Assembly: GCA_017473925.1 (NCBI GenBank)
Contig: JAFUIY010000002.1
Coordinates: forward strand, 1-64,000
DNA: 64,000 bases
Origin: Clostridia bacterium
GTDB taxonomy: Bacteria > Bacillota > Clostridia > Oscillospirales > Acutalibacteraceae
Direction of reading: 5' to 3'
In this document: piece by piece, positions 9,702 through 18,369 of the stretch
How the letters are laid out: each line of letters opens with the position of its first letter
How positions within the stretch are numbered: the stretch's first letter is position 1
Notes under the pieces: generated by a model
What the model was told of the DNA's origin: nothing
The model's input: the letters and a program-made list of their open reading frames with translations, nothing else
Database searches by the model: none
Made by a program: the position numbers and the translations under genes

Positions 9702-11032
9702 TTAGCTTCAACTGCCTCAATAATTGTTTTTGCCATGTAGTCAATCATTTCGTCTGTCATTCCGGGATAAACGCCTACCCAGAATGTGTCGTTCATGATT
9801 CTGTCTGTATTTGTGAGCTCGCCTACAATTCTGTAGCCCTTGCCGCTTGCTCTCATTTCATCGAAGCAGGGATGCTTTGTAAGGTTGCCTGCGAAGAGCA
9901 TTCTTGTCTGTACACCCTTTGCTTCAACATATTTTACAACATCTGTTCTGTTTATGCCCTCATTACAGGTGATAAGGAAGCCGAACCATGAGGGATCGCC
10001 GTTTTCAACTGCTTCGGGAAGAACAACCTTGTCAACAATGGGAGCAAGTCCTGCCTTGAGACGGGCAAAGTTATGCTTTCTTCTCTCAACGAATGAGGGG
10101 AATTTTTCAAGCTGAGCACAGCCTACTGCTGCCTGAAGGTCTGTTGCCTTGAGGTTGTAGCCGAAATGTGAATATACATATTTATGGTCGTAGCCGAAAG
10201 GAAGCTCACCGTACTGACCGTCAAAACGGTGACCGCAGAGGTTGTCCTGACCTGAGTTACATACACAGTCTCTGCCCCAGTCACGGATTGAACGGCTGAT
10301 TCTTGCAAGAAGAGGATTATCTGTGTAAACAGCACCGCCCTCACCCATTGTCATGTGGTGGGGAGGATAGAATGATGATGTGCCGATATCACCGATTGTG
10401 CCTGTGAATTTCTTTTCGCCATGGATTGTGTACTGTGAGCCGAGAGCGTCACAGTTGTCTTCGATAAGCCAGATGTCGTGCTTTGTGCAGAAATCCTTGA
10501 CAGCTTTAAGGTCAAAGGGATTGCCGAGTGTATGAGCAATCATAACAGCCTTTGTCTTTTCTGAGTAAGCTTCTTCGAGCTTTGTGACATCAATATTGTA
10601 CTGAGGAATTGTAACATCAACAAAAACAGGTACAGCACCGTACTGAATAATGGGAGTTACTGTTGTGGGGAAGCCTGCGGCAACTGTGATAACCTCGTCA
10701 CCGGGGAAAACTCTCTTGTCACCGAGGAGAGGTGAAGTGAGAGTCATGAATGCAAGAAGATTTGCACTTGAGCCTGAGTTTACGAGTGCGCAGGAACGCA
10801 CACCGAGATACTTTGCAAGCTTCTTTTCAAATTCATCTGTGTATCTGCCTGCTGTAAGCCAGAATTCGAGAGCACTGTCAACAAGGTTTACAGCTTCATT
10901 GCTGTCATAAACTCTTGATGCGTAAGGAATTCTCTGACCTTCCGCAAAATCTTTCTTTACATTGTGGTATTTTTCAAAATACTCTGCAACAGCAGAGAGT
11001 ATGGCTTGTTTATCCTGTTCCTGATTGCTCAT
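9698..11032 (-). CDS. rfbH: CDP-4-dehydro-6-deoxyglucose 3-dehydrase (E1)
   Basis: A 444-residue PMP/[2Fe-2S] enzyme that removes the C3 hydroxyl of CDP-4-keto-6-deoxyglucose. Two family hallmarks are present. The aminotransferase lysine is replaced by histidine (His225 in SFYPPHHMTMGEGG), and an iron-sulfur ligand set is kept (Cys194, Cys256, Cys258, Cys266, with CxC-x7-C in DCVCNSGQDNLC). The spacing between the first two cysteines is 61 residues, slightly longer than in the Yersinia enzyme. The family needs a reductase partner (E3, DdhD/AscD-type) that is not encoded here. It follows rfbG by 21 bases, with AAAGGA before ATG 11032. Confidence 0.93.
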   Translation of the reverse strand: MSNQEQDKQAILSAVAEYFEKYHNVKKDFAEGQRIPYASRVYDSNEAVNLVDSALEFWLTAGRYTDEFEKKLAKYLGVRSCALVNSGSSANLLAFMTLTSPLLGDKRVFPGDEVITVAAGFPTTVTPIIQYGAVPVFVDVTIPQYNIDVTKLEEAYSEKTKAVMIAHTLGNPFDLKAVKDFCTKHDIWLIEDNCDALGSQYTIHGEKKFTGTIGDIGTSSFYPPHHMTMGEGGAVYTDNPLLARISRSIRDWGRDCVCNSGQDNLCGHRFDGQYGELPFGYDHKYVYSHFGYNLKATDLQAAVGCAQLEKFPSFVERRKHNFARLKAGLAPIVDKVVLPEAVENGDPSWFGFLITCNEGINRTDVVKYVEAKGVQTRMLFAGNLTKHPCFDEMRASGKGYRIVGELTNTDRIMNDTFWVGVYPGMTDEMIDYMAKTIIEAVEAK

Positions 11033-11053
11033 ATTTACATTCCTTTCAGATTC

Positions 11054-12103
11054 TTATATATCAAAAAATTCTTTTATCTGCTTTTCTGTTATTGCAGGCA
11101 CATCGCCCTCTGAAGCGAAAACCTTTGTCCATTCAACAGTCTTTTCAACAGCTTCGGTTGCACTCCATGTGGGCTTCCAGCCGAATGTTGTCTTGAGAAG
11201 TGAACAGTCGAGCTTTAAGAAGTTTGCTTCGTGAGGACCGTCCTTTTTAAGACATTCAAATGTCTGACCGTCACCCCATGCGTTGCAGAAGATTGTTGCA
11301 AGCTGACCTGTTGTCAGGCAGTCTCTTTCATCGGGACCTACATTGTAATAGCCCTGATATTTTATATCTTCATACTGAGCCTGAGCTATCATAAGATATG
11401 CCTTCAGAGGCTCAAGCACGTGCTGATAAGGTCTTGTGGAGTTGGGATTTCTGACTATAACGGGCTTTTTGTCCATTGCTGCACGGACACAGTCAGGGAT
11501 GATTCTGTTATCTGCAAAATCGCCGCCGCCGATAACATTACCTGCTCTTGCAGTTGAAACCGCAACACCTGTGTTGTCAAAGAAGGATGCCTTGTAGCTG
11601 TGTGTTACAAGCTCAGAGCATGACTTTGAGTTTGAATAAGGGTCAAAGCCGTCAAGAGGCTCGTTTTCACGGTAACCCCAGCACCATTCATTGTTCTTAT
11701 AAACCTTGTCTGTTGTGACATTGAGAACTGACTTTACAGAGGGTGTAAGCCTTACACATTCAAGGAGATTGACAGTACCCATAACGTTTGTTTCGTATGT
11801 GTACTTAGGCTGTTCATAAGAAGTGATAACGATAGGCTGAGCTGCAAGGTGAAGCACGATTTCAGGCTGAGTTTCATCAAAAACTGCCTTGAGGTGGTCA
11901 TAATCCCTGATATCACCGATAACGGACTTCATTTTGCCCTCAAGTCCTGCAACTGAGAAAAGGTTGGGATCTGTGGGAGGCTCAAGTGAATAGCCTGTTA
12001 CATCTGCCCCTGCCTTAACAAGAATCTTTGAAAGCCATGAGCCTTTGAAGCCTGTATGGCCTGTCAGAAGAACTTTTTTGCCTTTATAAAAATCAAGATT
12101 CAT
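11054..12103 (-). CDS. rfbG: CDP-glucose 4,6-dehydratase
   Basis: A 349-residue NAD-dependent short-chain dehydratase that converts CDP-glucose to CDP-4-keto-6-deoxyglucose. The N-terminal LLTGHTGFKGSWL motif is characteristic of this family within the extended SDRs; the catalytic YSNSK follows near residue 160, and the length is typical. I chose ATG 12103, which follows AAAGGACATATT; upstream in-frame codons run into the AATGCAC heptamer repeats and are not credible. A repeat-filled gap of 185 bases separates it from rfbF, with which it shares the pathway. Confidence 0.93.
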   Translation of the reverse strand: MNLDFYKGKKVLLTGHTGFKGSWLSKILVKAGADVTGYSLEPPTDPNLFSVAGLEGKMKSVIGDIRDYDHLKAVFDETQPEIVLHLAAQPIVITSYEQPKYTYETNVMGTVNLLECVRLTPSVKSVLNVTTDKVYKNNEWCWGYRENEPLDGFDPYSNSKSCSELVTHSYKASFFDNTGVAVSTARAGNVIGGGDFADNRIIPDCVRAAMDKKPVIVRNPNSTRPYQHVLEPLKAYLMIAQAQYEDIKYQGYYNVGPDERDCLTTGQLATIFCNAWGDGQTFECLKKDGPHEANFLKLDCSLLKTTFGWKPTWSATEAVEKTVEWTKVFASEGDVPAITEKQIKEFFDI

Positions 12104-12116
12104 AATATGTCCTTTC

Positions 12117-12151
12117 AATGCACAATGCATAATGCACAATGCACAATTTAT
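12117..12151 (-). repeat. Heptamer repeat tract before rfbG
   Basis: Four tandem 7-bp units (AATGCAC, AATGCAT, AATGCAC, AATGCAC) plus a degenerate AATTTAT. Read on the minus strand they are GTGCATT/ATGCATT units ending directly before the rfbG ribosome binding site. The same unit occurs at 36218, 40249 and 43405. Confidence 0.85.
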
Positions 12152-12189
12152 ATTATTTAGTTTTGTGCAAACACACTGCGAACAATAAT

Positions 12190-12288
12190 TTTGTGTAGAT
12201 TATGTGCAGAGGGCATTTTCTTCGAGTTGCCGCGTATGTTGATACGCAAAACGAGAAAAAATGTTCTCTGTGCGTAAGATACGCAAAA
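12190..12288. repeat. Imperfect long inverted repeat between rfbF and rfbG
   Basis: The stretch folds on a central hairpin, GCGTAT-gttg-ATACGC (12232-12247). Its arms continue as imperfect complements (GTGCAGAGGGCATTTTCTTC on the left against CGCACAGAGAACATTTTTTC read back from the right), reaching the rfbF stop codon at 12289. It looks like a degraded member of the hairpin-repeat family rather than a terminator, since no T tract follows. Confidence 0.55.
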
Positions 12289-13062
12289 TTACCATACTTT
12301 CCAGGGTGCTGTGCCGTCAGCCCAGAGCTTTTCAAGGTAGTTCTTATCTCTGAGAGTATCCATACACTGCCAGAAGCCGTCGTGAGGATATGCCATGAGC
12401 TCCCCTCTTCTTGCAGCCTCTTCAAGGGGATATTTCTCAAATATTGTTGAGTCGCCCTCAATAAGGTCGAGGATTTCGGGCTGAAGCACCATAAAGCCGC
12501 CGTTGATGACACCGCCGTCCTGCTGTGTCTTTTCACGGAACTGCTGGATGCAGCCTTCTTCATTTATATCAAGCACGCCGAAACGGGCTGTGATTTTGAT
12601 TGCTGTGAGAGTTGCCATTTTGCCGTGTGCCTTGTGGAACTCAAGAAGCTTGTTGATGTCTACATCAGAAACACCGTCACCGTATGTAAGGAAGAAGGGC
12701 TCGTCACCGAGATAATCCTTTACTCTCTTGACTCTGCCGCCTGTCATGGTGTTAAGACCTGTGTCAACAATTGTAACCTTCCAGGGCTCTGAAAAGTTTG
12801 TGTGAACAGTCATTTCACCGTTGTTTGAGAAGTCAAAGGTGATGTCACTTCTGTGAAGATAATAATCAGCAAAGAATTCCTTGATAACATGCTGCTTATA
12901 TCCGCCGCAGATAACGAATTCATTGAAGCCGTAATGTGAATACTGCTTCATGATGTGCCAGAGAATAGGCATGTCGCCTATCTGAATCATGGGCTTGGGA
13001 ATGAGATGGCTTTCTTCACTGATTCTTGTACCGAATCCGCCTGCAAGAATTACAACTTTCAT
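12289..13062 (-). CDS. rfbF: Glucose-1-phosphate cytidylyltransferase
   Basis: A 257-residue nucleotidyltransferase, the usual length of the family, making CDP-glucose from CTP and glucose-1-phosphate. The N-terminal signature VVILAGGFGTRISEE is followed by IPKPMIQIG. YGDGVSDVD near residue 130 and VINGGFMV near 185 match the sugar-nucleotide binding loops. It is the entry enzyme of the CDP-deoxysugar route and lies 17 bases after the yfhO stop codon, with AAAGGA before the ATG. RfbF, RfbG and RfbH together define the CDP-3,6-dideoxyhexose pathway. Confidence 0.95.
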   Translation of the reverse strand: MKVVILAGGFGTRISEESHLIPKPMIQIGDMPILWHIMKQYSHYGFNEFVICGGYKQHVIKEFFADYYLHRSDITFDFSNNGEMTVHTNFSEPWKVTIVDTGLNTMTGGRVKRVKDYLGDEPFFLTYGDGVSDVDINKLLEFHKAHGKMATLTAIKITARFGVLDINEEGCIQQFREKTQQDGGVINGGFMVLQPEILDLIEGDSTIFEKYPLEEAARRGELMAYPHDGFWQCMDTLRDKNYLEKLWADGTAPWKVW

Positions 13063-13079
13063 AATTTATGTTCCTTTCT

Positions 13080-15815
13080 TTATTTGACTATGTTTCCGTA
13101 AACGGTAAATATCATTGGTGTAAGATAAATTGCAATGAACACTGCAACCATTCCGATGTAATATACCTTTTCAAAAACTCTGAGGAATATGTTTGATGCC
13201 TCATTGTCAAAGGGCTTTTTCTTTTCAATAAGATAAATTGCCGCAACAACAAGTGCAGTTATAACCGAAATAAGAATACCGAGCTTCATACCGTAGGGCA
13301 GGTAACTCATTTCAATGACATTCTCGCCCTTCTGAAGCTTCACAGCCATGAATGAGCTCATTGCGATGTCAATATCCTGCTTTTCACCGTTGACCTTACA
13401 TGTCCAGCCTTCATCGTATGTAACGGGAAGGAAGACATAGCTGTCATCGCTGTCACTTGTAACGGTCGCCGTAAGACTCTTCGGTCCCGGTACAACCTCT
13501 GCATGATTATTCTTATTCTTTTCACAAAGACCTTCAAGCTTTGTGTAATCGAAATAGCCGACTGTGATTTTTATATCATCACCGATATCCTTGATTGCAA
13601 AGATATCAATCTGAATATCCTCATCGGTCACAACACCCAGGTCGATAAGCTCATTGTGGAAGTTATTGGGATAATTGTAATTTATGGGAGAGCCGAAGTA
13701 ACGAAGGTCTGCTCTTTTGCCGTTGATAAGGACAGTTACACCGCCTCTGTTTTTGGTGCTGTTTTCCACATCAACATGAAGATATACATGCTTTGTACCC
13801 TCAACATGGACCGTCTGACTGAAATCAGTGTCAATATCAAAAGTGAATTCGTCTGTTGTGCAGAGAGCTGATTTGTCACCTGTGAGTGCTGTATAAAGCT
13901 GATTGTTTGAAAGGAAGACATTGTTGTTTTCAACGATGTCAATATCCATGAAATCCTGATTGACAAGAAGACCCACGGGAAGAGTCATGTTGTTGGAGTA
14001 AAGACGGCAGTCACCGATGTCATACATGTATGTGTATTCATAATCATCAAGCTCACGGGTGCTGAATGTATACTTCATATTCAGCAGGGCGTCTGAAAGA
14101 AGTGTGCCGACACTGTCAATGACACGGGTATAAATCTGCGAGTAGCCGAGAGCCTCCATGGTTGAGGTCATATCAGATGAAACAAGGTGTGTGAAGTTTG
14201 CAAGGGCAGGATACTCAAAGAACATGGGGAAATTGCTGTTGAGTCTGACATCTGCATCCTTTATACGGGTCAGGTTGTCATTCTCAAGCTTCAGCTCCTG
14301 AGCCATTGCCAGTGAATCATCAATGAAATCAAGGCTGTACATGCTTGTTCTTTCGCTTGTGTCGGAGTTTGTGCCGAAGGATACATTCGCAAGAAGACCG
14401 ATTTCAGTAACAAGGACACCTGCCATGAGAATATATGAAAGCTTCTTTATTCCAACAAACATGCACATCACATAGAACACTGCAAGAAGAATGAGTGCAA
14501 TGAACATCCATTTGTCGCAGTCCTCAATGACAAGCTTGTTGTACTTGAGTCCCGAAACAGTTGCGACCTCTTTGTAAACACGGGTCACAAGGAGATAAAT
14601 GCCGATTGCACCGCTTGCGATTGCAGGAATCAGAACGGGAATACTCTTCACGCCCTTTATGGAGAACAATGTGCCTTTTACATTCTGAAGAACATATGCT
14701 GACATGCACACAAGCATAAAAATGAACATGTACATATATCTCAGAGGGAAGCCTACATATGAACCGAGATGCCATATGAGGTTGATATTCTCAAAGAATA
14801 CGGGCAGGAAAAGCACAAGCAGTGATGTTCCGAAGAACAGACATGCCTTTTTGTGCTGTCTGAAATTGACAAAGAGTATAACAAGGAAAGCTAAGAAGAT
14901 TGCCGTACAGAAAAGGACAATCGTAAGCTTTGTCGTTGAATATGTGGCTGAATTCTTAAGAATCTTGAGAATTGTATCAAGTGCCGTCTCTTCACTCTTG
15001 ATTGAGTATCTTGTGGAACGGAACATGTAATAAACCGACGGAACATTGATGACAGCCGACGCTGCAATTGCAAGAACGGAAGTCACGCCGAAACGGATAA
15101 TCGTCATTTTTCTTGTTTCCCTGGGCTGTATGAATGCAAGGTACAGGAAGCCCACAAGGAAAAGGAAGAGGAATACCATATACGAAATGTAGATTGAAAG
15201 AAGAAGCGTATATGTAAGGAACAGGAAGTAAGGCAGCCATTTGCCTGACCTGAACATGTGAAGCAGTGCAGTAATCAGGAACGGGAACATGAACGCGGCA
15301 TCAATCCAGCCCATGTTTGTGTAATAGATAACGATGAAAGCACTGCAGCTGTATGCAACACCGAGAAGTGCCTGCCAGAAGGGGTCAATCTTAAATTCCT
15401 TTCTCAGGAAGAAGACCATGGAAACTGCAGCCATTGTCATTTTGAAAATGATAAGGAACGGAATTCCGTTGACTATTCCGTCACGGGGACACAGCAATGT
15501 AAACACAATTTCCCACGGCTTAAGAATATAAAAACCGGTTGTAAGAACCTGTGTTCCTGCAGCTGTCTGCCAGTTGAAAAGAAGCGACTTTGCATCTTCT
15601 GAAAACAGTGAATGAAGATAGTCCCAGAAATATGTATAGTTTGAAATGGTCTGCTGAACCATATCATCACATACAACACTTCCCGAGCCGAACGGGAAAA
15701 TTCCGTTTACGGCATATATCACGAATATGATTGCTGCAGTCATAACACCTGCAACGGCATAAGGCATAATATTAAGCCAGTTGATTTTTGTTTTTGCCGG
15801 TTTCAAATATTTCAT
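13080..15815 (-). CDS. yfhO: YfhO family polytopic membrane protein, putative surface polymer glycosyltransferase
   Basis: A 911-residue GT-C-like protein with about a dozen transmembrane helices in the N-terminal 480 residues, a large extracytoplasmic beta-rich domain (about 500-850) and a last helix pair near the C-terminus. The N-terminal helix is followed by an acidic loop containing VVCDDMVQQ, matching the YfhO family. In Bacillus subtilis YfhO transfers a sugar from a polyprenyl carrier to lipoteichoic acid. As first gene of the deoxysugar operon it is a likely final transferase for that sugar. The ATG at 15815 directly abuts CGGAG, so TTG 15806, 9 bases further in, is a possible alternative start. 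Confidence 0.87.
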   Translation of the reverse strand: MKYLKPAKTKINWLNIMPYAVAGVMTAAIIFVIYAVNGIFPFGSGSVVCDDMVQQTISNYTYFWDYLHSLFSEDAKSLLFNWQTAAGTQVLTTGFYILKPWEIVFTLLCPRDGIVNGIPFLIIFKMTMAAVSMVFFLRKEFKIDPFWQALLGVAYSCSAFIVIYYTNMGWIDAAFMFPFLITALLHMFRSGKWLPYFLFLTYTLLLSIYISYMVFLFLFLVGFLYLAFIQPRETRKMTIIRFGVTSVLAIAASAVINVPSVYYMFRSTRYSIKSEETALDTILKILKNSATYSTTKLTIVLFCTAIFLAFLVILFVNFRQHKKACLFFGTSLLVLFLPVFFENINLIWHLGSYVGFPLRYMYMFIFMLVCMSAYVLQNVKGTLFSIKGVKSIPVLIPAIASGAIGIYLLVTRVYKEVATVSGLKYNKLVIEDCDKWMFIALILLAVFYVMCMFVGIKKLSYILMAGVLVTEIGLLANVSFGTNSDTSERTSMYSLDFIDDSLAMAQELKLENDNLTRIKDADVRLNSNFPMFFEYPALANFTHLVSSDMTSTMEALGYSQIYTRVIDSVGTLLSDALLNMKYTFSTRELDDYEYTYMYDIGDCRLYSNNMTLPVGLLVNQDFMDIDIVENNNVFLSNNQLYTALTGDKSALCTTDEFTFDIDTDFSQTVHVEGTKHVYLHVDVENSTKNRGGVTVLINGKRADLRYFGSPINYNYPNNFHNELIDLGVVTDEDIQIDIFAIKDIGDDIKITVGYFDYTKLEGLCEKNKNNHAEVVPGPKSLTATVTSDSDDSYVFLPVTYDEGWTCKVNGEKQDIDIAMSSFMAVKLQKGENVIEMSYLPYGMKLGILISVITALVVAAIYLIEKKKPFDNEASNIFLRVFEKVYYIGMVAVFIAIYLTPMIFTVYGNIVK

Positions 15816-15857
15816 CTCCGATAGACAGGGTATCTCACCCTAAAATTATACATATAC

Positions 15858-15886
15858 AGCATAACACAATCGGCTCTTTTAGTCAA
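15858..15886 (-). promoter_or_regulatory. Promoter of the deoxysugar operon
   Basis: On the minus strand TTGACT (15886-15881) and TATGCT (15863-15858) are 17 bases apart. A small hairpin (AGGGT/ACCCT, 15827-15841) lies in the leader before the YfhO start. Confidence 0.6.
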
Positions 15887-15920
15887 TAAATAAAACAGAT
15901 TTAAAACTATATTTTTTCTA

Positions 15921-15949
15921 TTGATTTTATAATTAAAATATGATACATT
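15921..15949 (+). promoter_or_regulatory. Promoter of the membrane protein/exonuclease/amidase operon
   Basis: TTGATT (15921-15926) and TACATT (15944-15949) are 17 bases apart, and the -10 box is preceded by TGA, giving an extended -10 element. It lies 30 bases before ATG 15979 and diverges from the deoxysugar operon promoter. Confidence 0.5.
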
Positions 15950-15978
15950 AAATAGTAGAAAAAAATAAGGAGCCTGAA

Positions 15979-17472
15979 ATGAAAAAGACACTCATATCAC
16001 TAATGACAACATTATTTCTGTTTTTTATCACATCTCCTGTCTGCCTTGCTGCAGGACCTGCTGAAGCAGCTCAGGGATTCAACTTTTATATGTTCAGAAA
16101 CGGCTTTGCTGCCTGCACATCTGCTCAGGTTGCAGCTTTTATAACCCTTGCAATAATTCTTCTGTTTCTTATTTTCCGCAAAAAAATAGTAAACAGACTC
16201 AATAATTCAACCGCATCCTCCATGCTCAATGCTTTTATTGCATTCTTTTCCGTTTTCGGAATTTCCTGTCTTGCACTTGCTTTTGCCAGTGACGGTGCAA
16301 CATGGTCAGCACTTATGCATTATGAAGCAGAAGGAAGATCTGTTATAACACAGTTTTCTGACTACATAATAACAATACAGGATGCAGGCTCCCGGAACTT
16401 CGCAGACAGTGCTGCCCGTTTCACTCCGTTCAGCCTTCTGATTTACTTTTTATTTGCACAGTTTCTGCCTCCTGAAATGGTCCTCACAAGAAGCCTTCTT
16501 GCTTATCCGACAATTCTCAGGAATCAGACATTCATGTATCTTTATCTGATTCTTGTAATTCTGTGTGTTGTTCTGATTTACAGAATGAACAGAGCTGTAC
16601 TCAGAAGAAACAGCCTGAATATGAGAGATGAGCTTGTTGTTTTCCTGACTGTTGTTTCATACCCCTCAATTTACTGTATTGAGCTGGGTAATATTGTCGG
16701 CTTCAGCCTTGCACTTTCAATGTTCTTCATTCTTTATCACGATGCATCAAACAAGGTTATCAGGGAGCTTTCACATATTGCCCTTGCAGTTTCAGCAGCA
16801 ATCACTCCCCTGACAATCCTGTTCGTATGTATACTTGTCAAAGGAAAAACAAAAAAATCAATTGTAAACATAGCAAAAATCGTTGTTTATTCACTGATTC
16901 TTTTCTTTACCCCCTGTATTTTCACAGGCTTTGAGGCTCTTTCCTTATATACAGCAAACTTCTTCTCAATCAATCCCGGGGCTTACAATATTGCAAACAT
17001 GAGCATTGCAAACCTGCTGATTTTCTTCGGCATTGACAACATTGCAGTGCTTCAGGCTGTATCAATCATAATGAATATTTCAGCTCTTGCTGCTGTTGTC
17101 ATTCTTCCCGAGACTTGGCAGAAGCTCAGCGCTGTTGTGTATATCATTCTCAATGTTTTTTCAGTTTCAGACCCGATGATGCTCATTTTTGTCTGTATTC
17201 CCTTTGTCTTCCTTCTTGCAGAGGAGAAGCACAAGGCAACAGACTGGCTGTATCTTCTTGTCTTTGCTCTTCTTATCACACCCTTCCCCGAATGGTTCTA
17301 CTTTGACAGAGCGCAGTTCTACATTTTAACAACATCATTCGGCATCCGTGATATAAGAAATGCAAACAACCTCATTTCCCTTGCTGCAGTACAGTTTATG
17401 TACATCGTCATTATCTGTCAGAGTATAAAGCTGCTCACCTCAAAAAAGCAGAAAACCGGTTCAGAAAAATAA
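15979..17472 (+). CDS. Polytopic membrane protein of unknown function
   Basis: A 497-residue protein with a signal-peptide-like first helix and about ten further transmembrane helices spread to the C-terminus, ending in a basic tail (KKQKTGSEK). The layout, with a long extracytoplasmic loop after the second helix and short alternating loops, resembles GT-C/GT87-type polyprenyl-dependent glycosyltransferases. No diagnostic motif is visible, so that is only a suggestion. ATG 15979 follows AAGGAG with 6 bases spacing. It is the first gene of a rightward operon with an exonuclease and a cell-wall amidase. Confidence 0.7.
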   Translation: MKKTLISLMTTLFLFFITSPVCLAAGPAEAAQGFNFYMFRNGFAACTSAQVAAFITLAIILLFLIFRKKIVNRLNNSTASSMLNAFIAFFSVFGISCLALAFASDGATWSALMHYEAEGRSVITQFSDYIITIQDAGSRNFADSAARFTPFSLLIYFLFAQFLPPEMVLTRSLLAYPTILRNQTFMYLYLILVILCVVLIYRMNRAVLRRNSLNMRDELVVFLTVVSYPSIYCIELGNIVGFSLALSMFFILYHDASNKVIRELSHIALAVSAAITPLTILFVCILVKGKTKKSIVNIAKIVVYSLILFFTPCIFTGFEALSLYTANFFSINPGAYNIANMSIANLLIFFGIDNIAVLQAVSIIMNISALAAVVILPETWQKLSAVVYIILNVFSVSDPMMLIFVCIPFVFLLAEEKHKATDWLYLLVFALLITPFPEWFYFDRAQFYILTTSFGIRDIRNANNLISLAAVQFMYIVIICQSIKLLTSKKQKTGSEK

Positions 17473-17493
17473 ACTGACAAAGGGGCTTATTCC

Positions 17494-18369
17494 ATGTATT
17501 ATGTTATCATGGACCTTGAATGGAACAATTCATACAACAAAAAACTGAAAAGCTTTTTTAATGAGATAATTGAAATCGGTGCCGTCATGATTGACGAGGA
17601 CCTTGATGTTGTCGACACTTTTTCCGTTCTTATCAAGTCCCAGCTTTCAACAAAGCTCAGCGGAAGAGTAAAAAACCTTACTCACATTTCAAATGAGGAC
17701 ATGTACGGCGGAATCAGCATCAGTAAAGCCATATCGGATTTTTCAAAATGGGTTGAGGGCAAGGACTGTGTTTTCATGTCATGGGGCAACGGTGACATCC
17801 GTGTCATGCTTGACAATCTTCATTTCTTCTGCGACATTGACGGAATACCCTTTATTTCAAAATATGCAGACCTGCAGAAATACTGCCAGACTCAGCTGAA
17901 GCTTTCAAACTCACAGCAGATAGGTCTTTCGGCAGCGGCAACATTATTCGGAATCGATGTGAGCGAATACTCAACTCACAGGGCACTTGATGACTCACTC
18001 CTGAGCTGGAGATGCTTCAGGAAATGCTATAATGCAGATGCCCTTTCTTCATTTATTTTTACATGCGACTCAGATTTTTACAAAAGACTGCTTTTCAAAG
18101 CAAAATATATAACCAACATAAACGATGAACGCATTGACAGAAGCAAAATGGTCTGCTTCTGTGACGATTGCCGTAAGAGAATGCGGAAGGTGTCAGAATG
18201 GAAACTGGTCAATCAGTCCTTCAGGGCATTGTTTTTCTGCAAAAACTGTAACAGCTACAACATGTTCACTGTAAAATTCAAGGAATATTTTGACCATGTG
18301 GATGTAAAAACAAAGAAAACAAAGGTTGCGGAAGAGGAAAAGAACCCCGAAAAAAGGAAAGCAAAATGA
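17494..18369 (+). CDS. DEDDh 3'-5' exonuclease with C-terminal zinc-ribbon-like tail
   Basis: A 291-residue exonuclease of the RNase T/DNA polymerase III epsilon superfamily, close in layout to KapD-type exonucleases. Motif I is IMDLEWN (Asp7, Glu9), motif II is WGNGDIRVM near residue 100, and motif III is HRALDD near 165-170, giving the DEDDh catalytic set. After residue 205 comes an extra segment with two CxxC pairs (CDDC and CKNC) that could bind zinc; a basic, Lys-rich end follows. It overlaps the amidase gene by 4 bases (ATGA). Substrate is unknown; RNA or single-stranded DNA are both possible. Confidence 0.87.
   Translation: MYYVIMDLEWNNSYNKKLKSFFNEIIEIGAVMIDEDLDVVDTFSVLIKSQLSTKLSGRVKNLTHISNEDMYGGISISKAISDFSKWVEGKDCVFMSWGNGDIRVMLDNLHFFCDIDGIPFISKYADLQKYCQTQLKLSNSQQIGLSAAATLFGIDVSEYSTHRALDDSLLSWRCFRKCYNADALSSFIFTCDSDFYKRLLFKAKYITNINDERIDRSKMVCFCDDCRKRMRKVSEWKLVNQSFRALFFCKNCNSYNMFTVKFKEYFDHVDVKTKKTKVAEEEKNPEKRKAK

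Noticed and set aside
12153..12563. A 136-codon leftward frame overlapping rfbF
   Set aside because: It is out of frame with rfbF, has no ribosome binding site and low-complexity content; rfbF is a full-length, certain gene.
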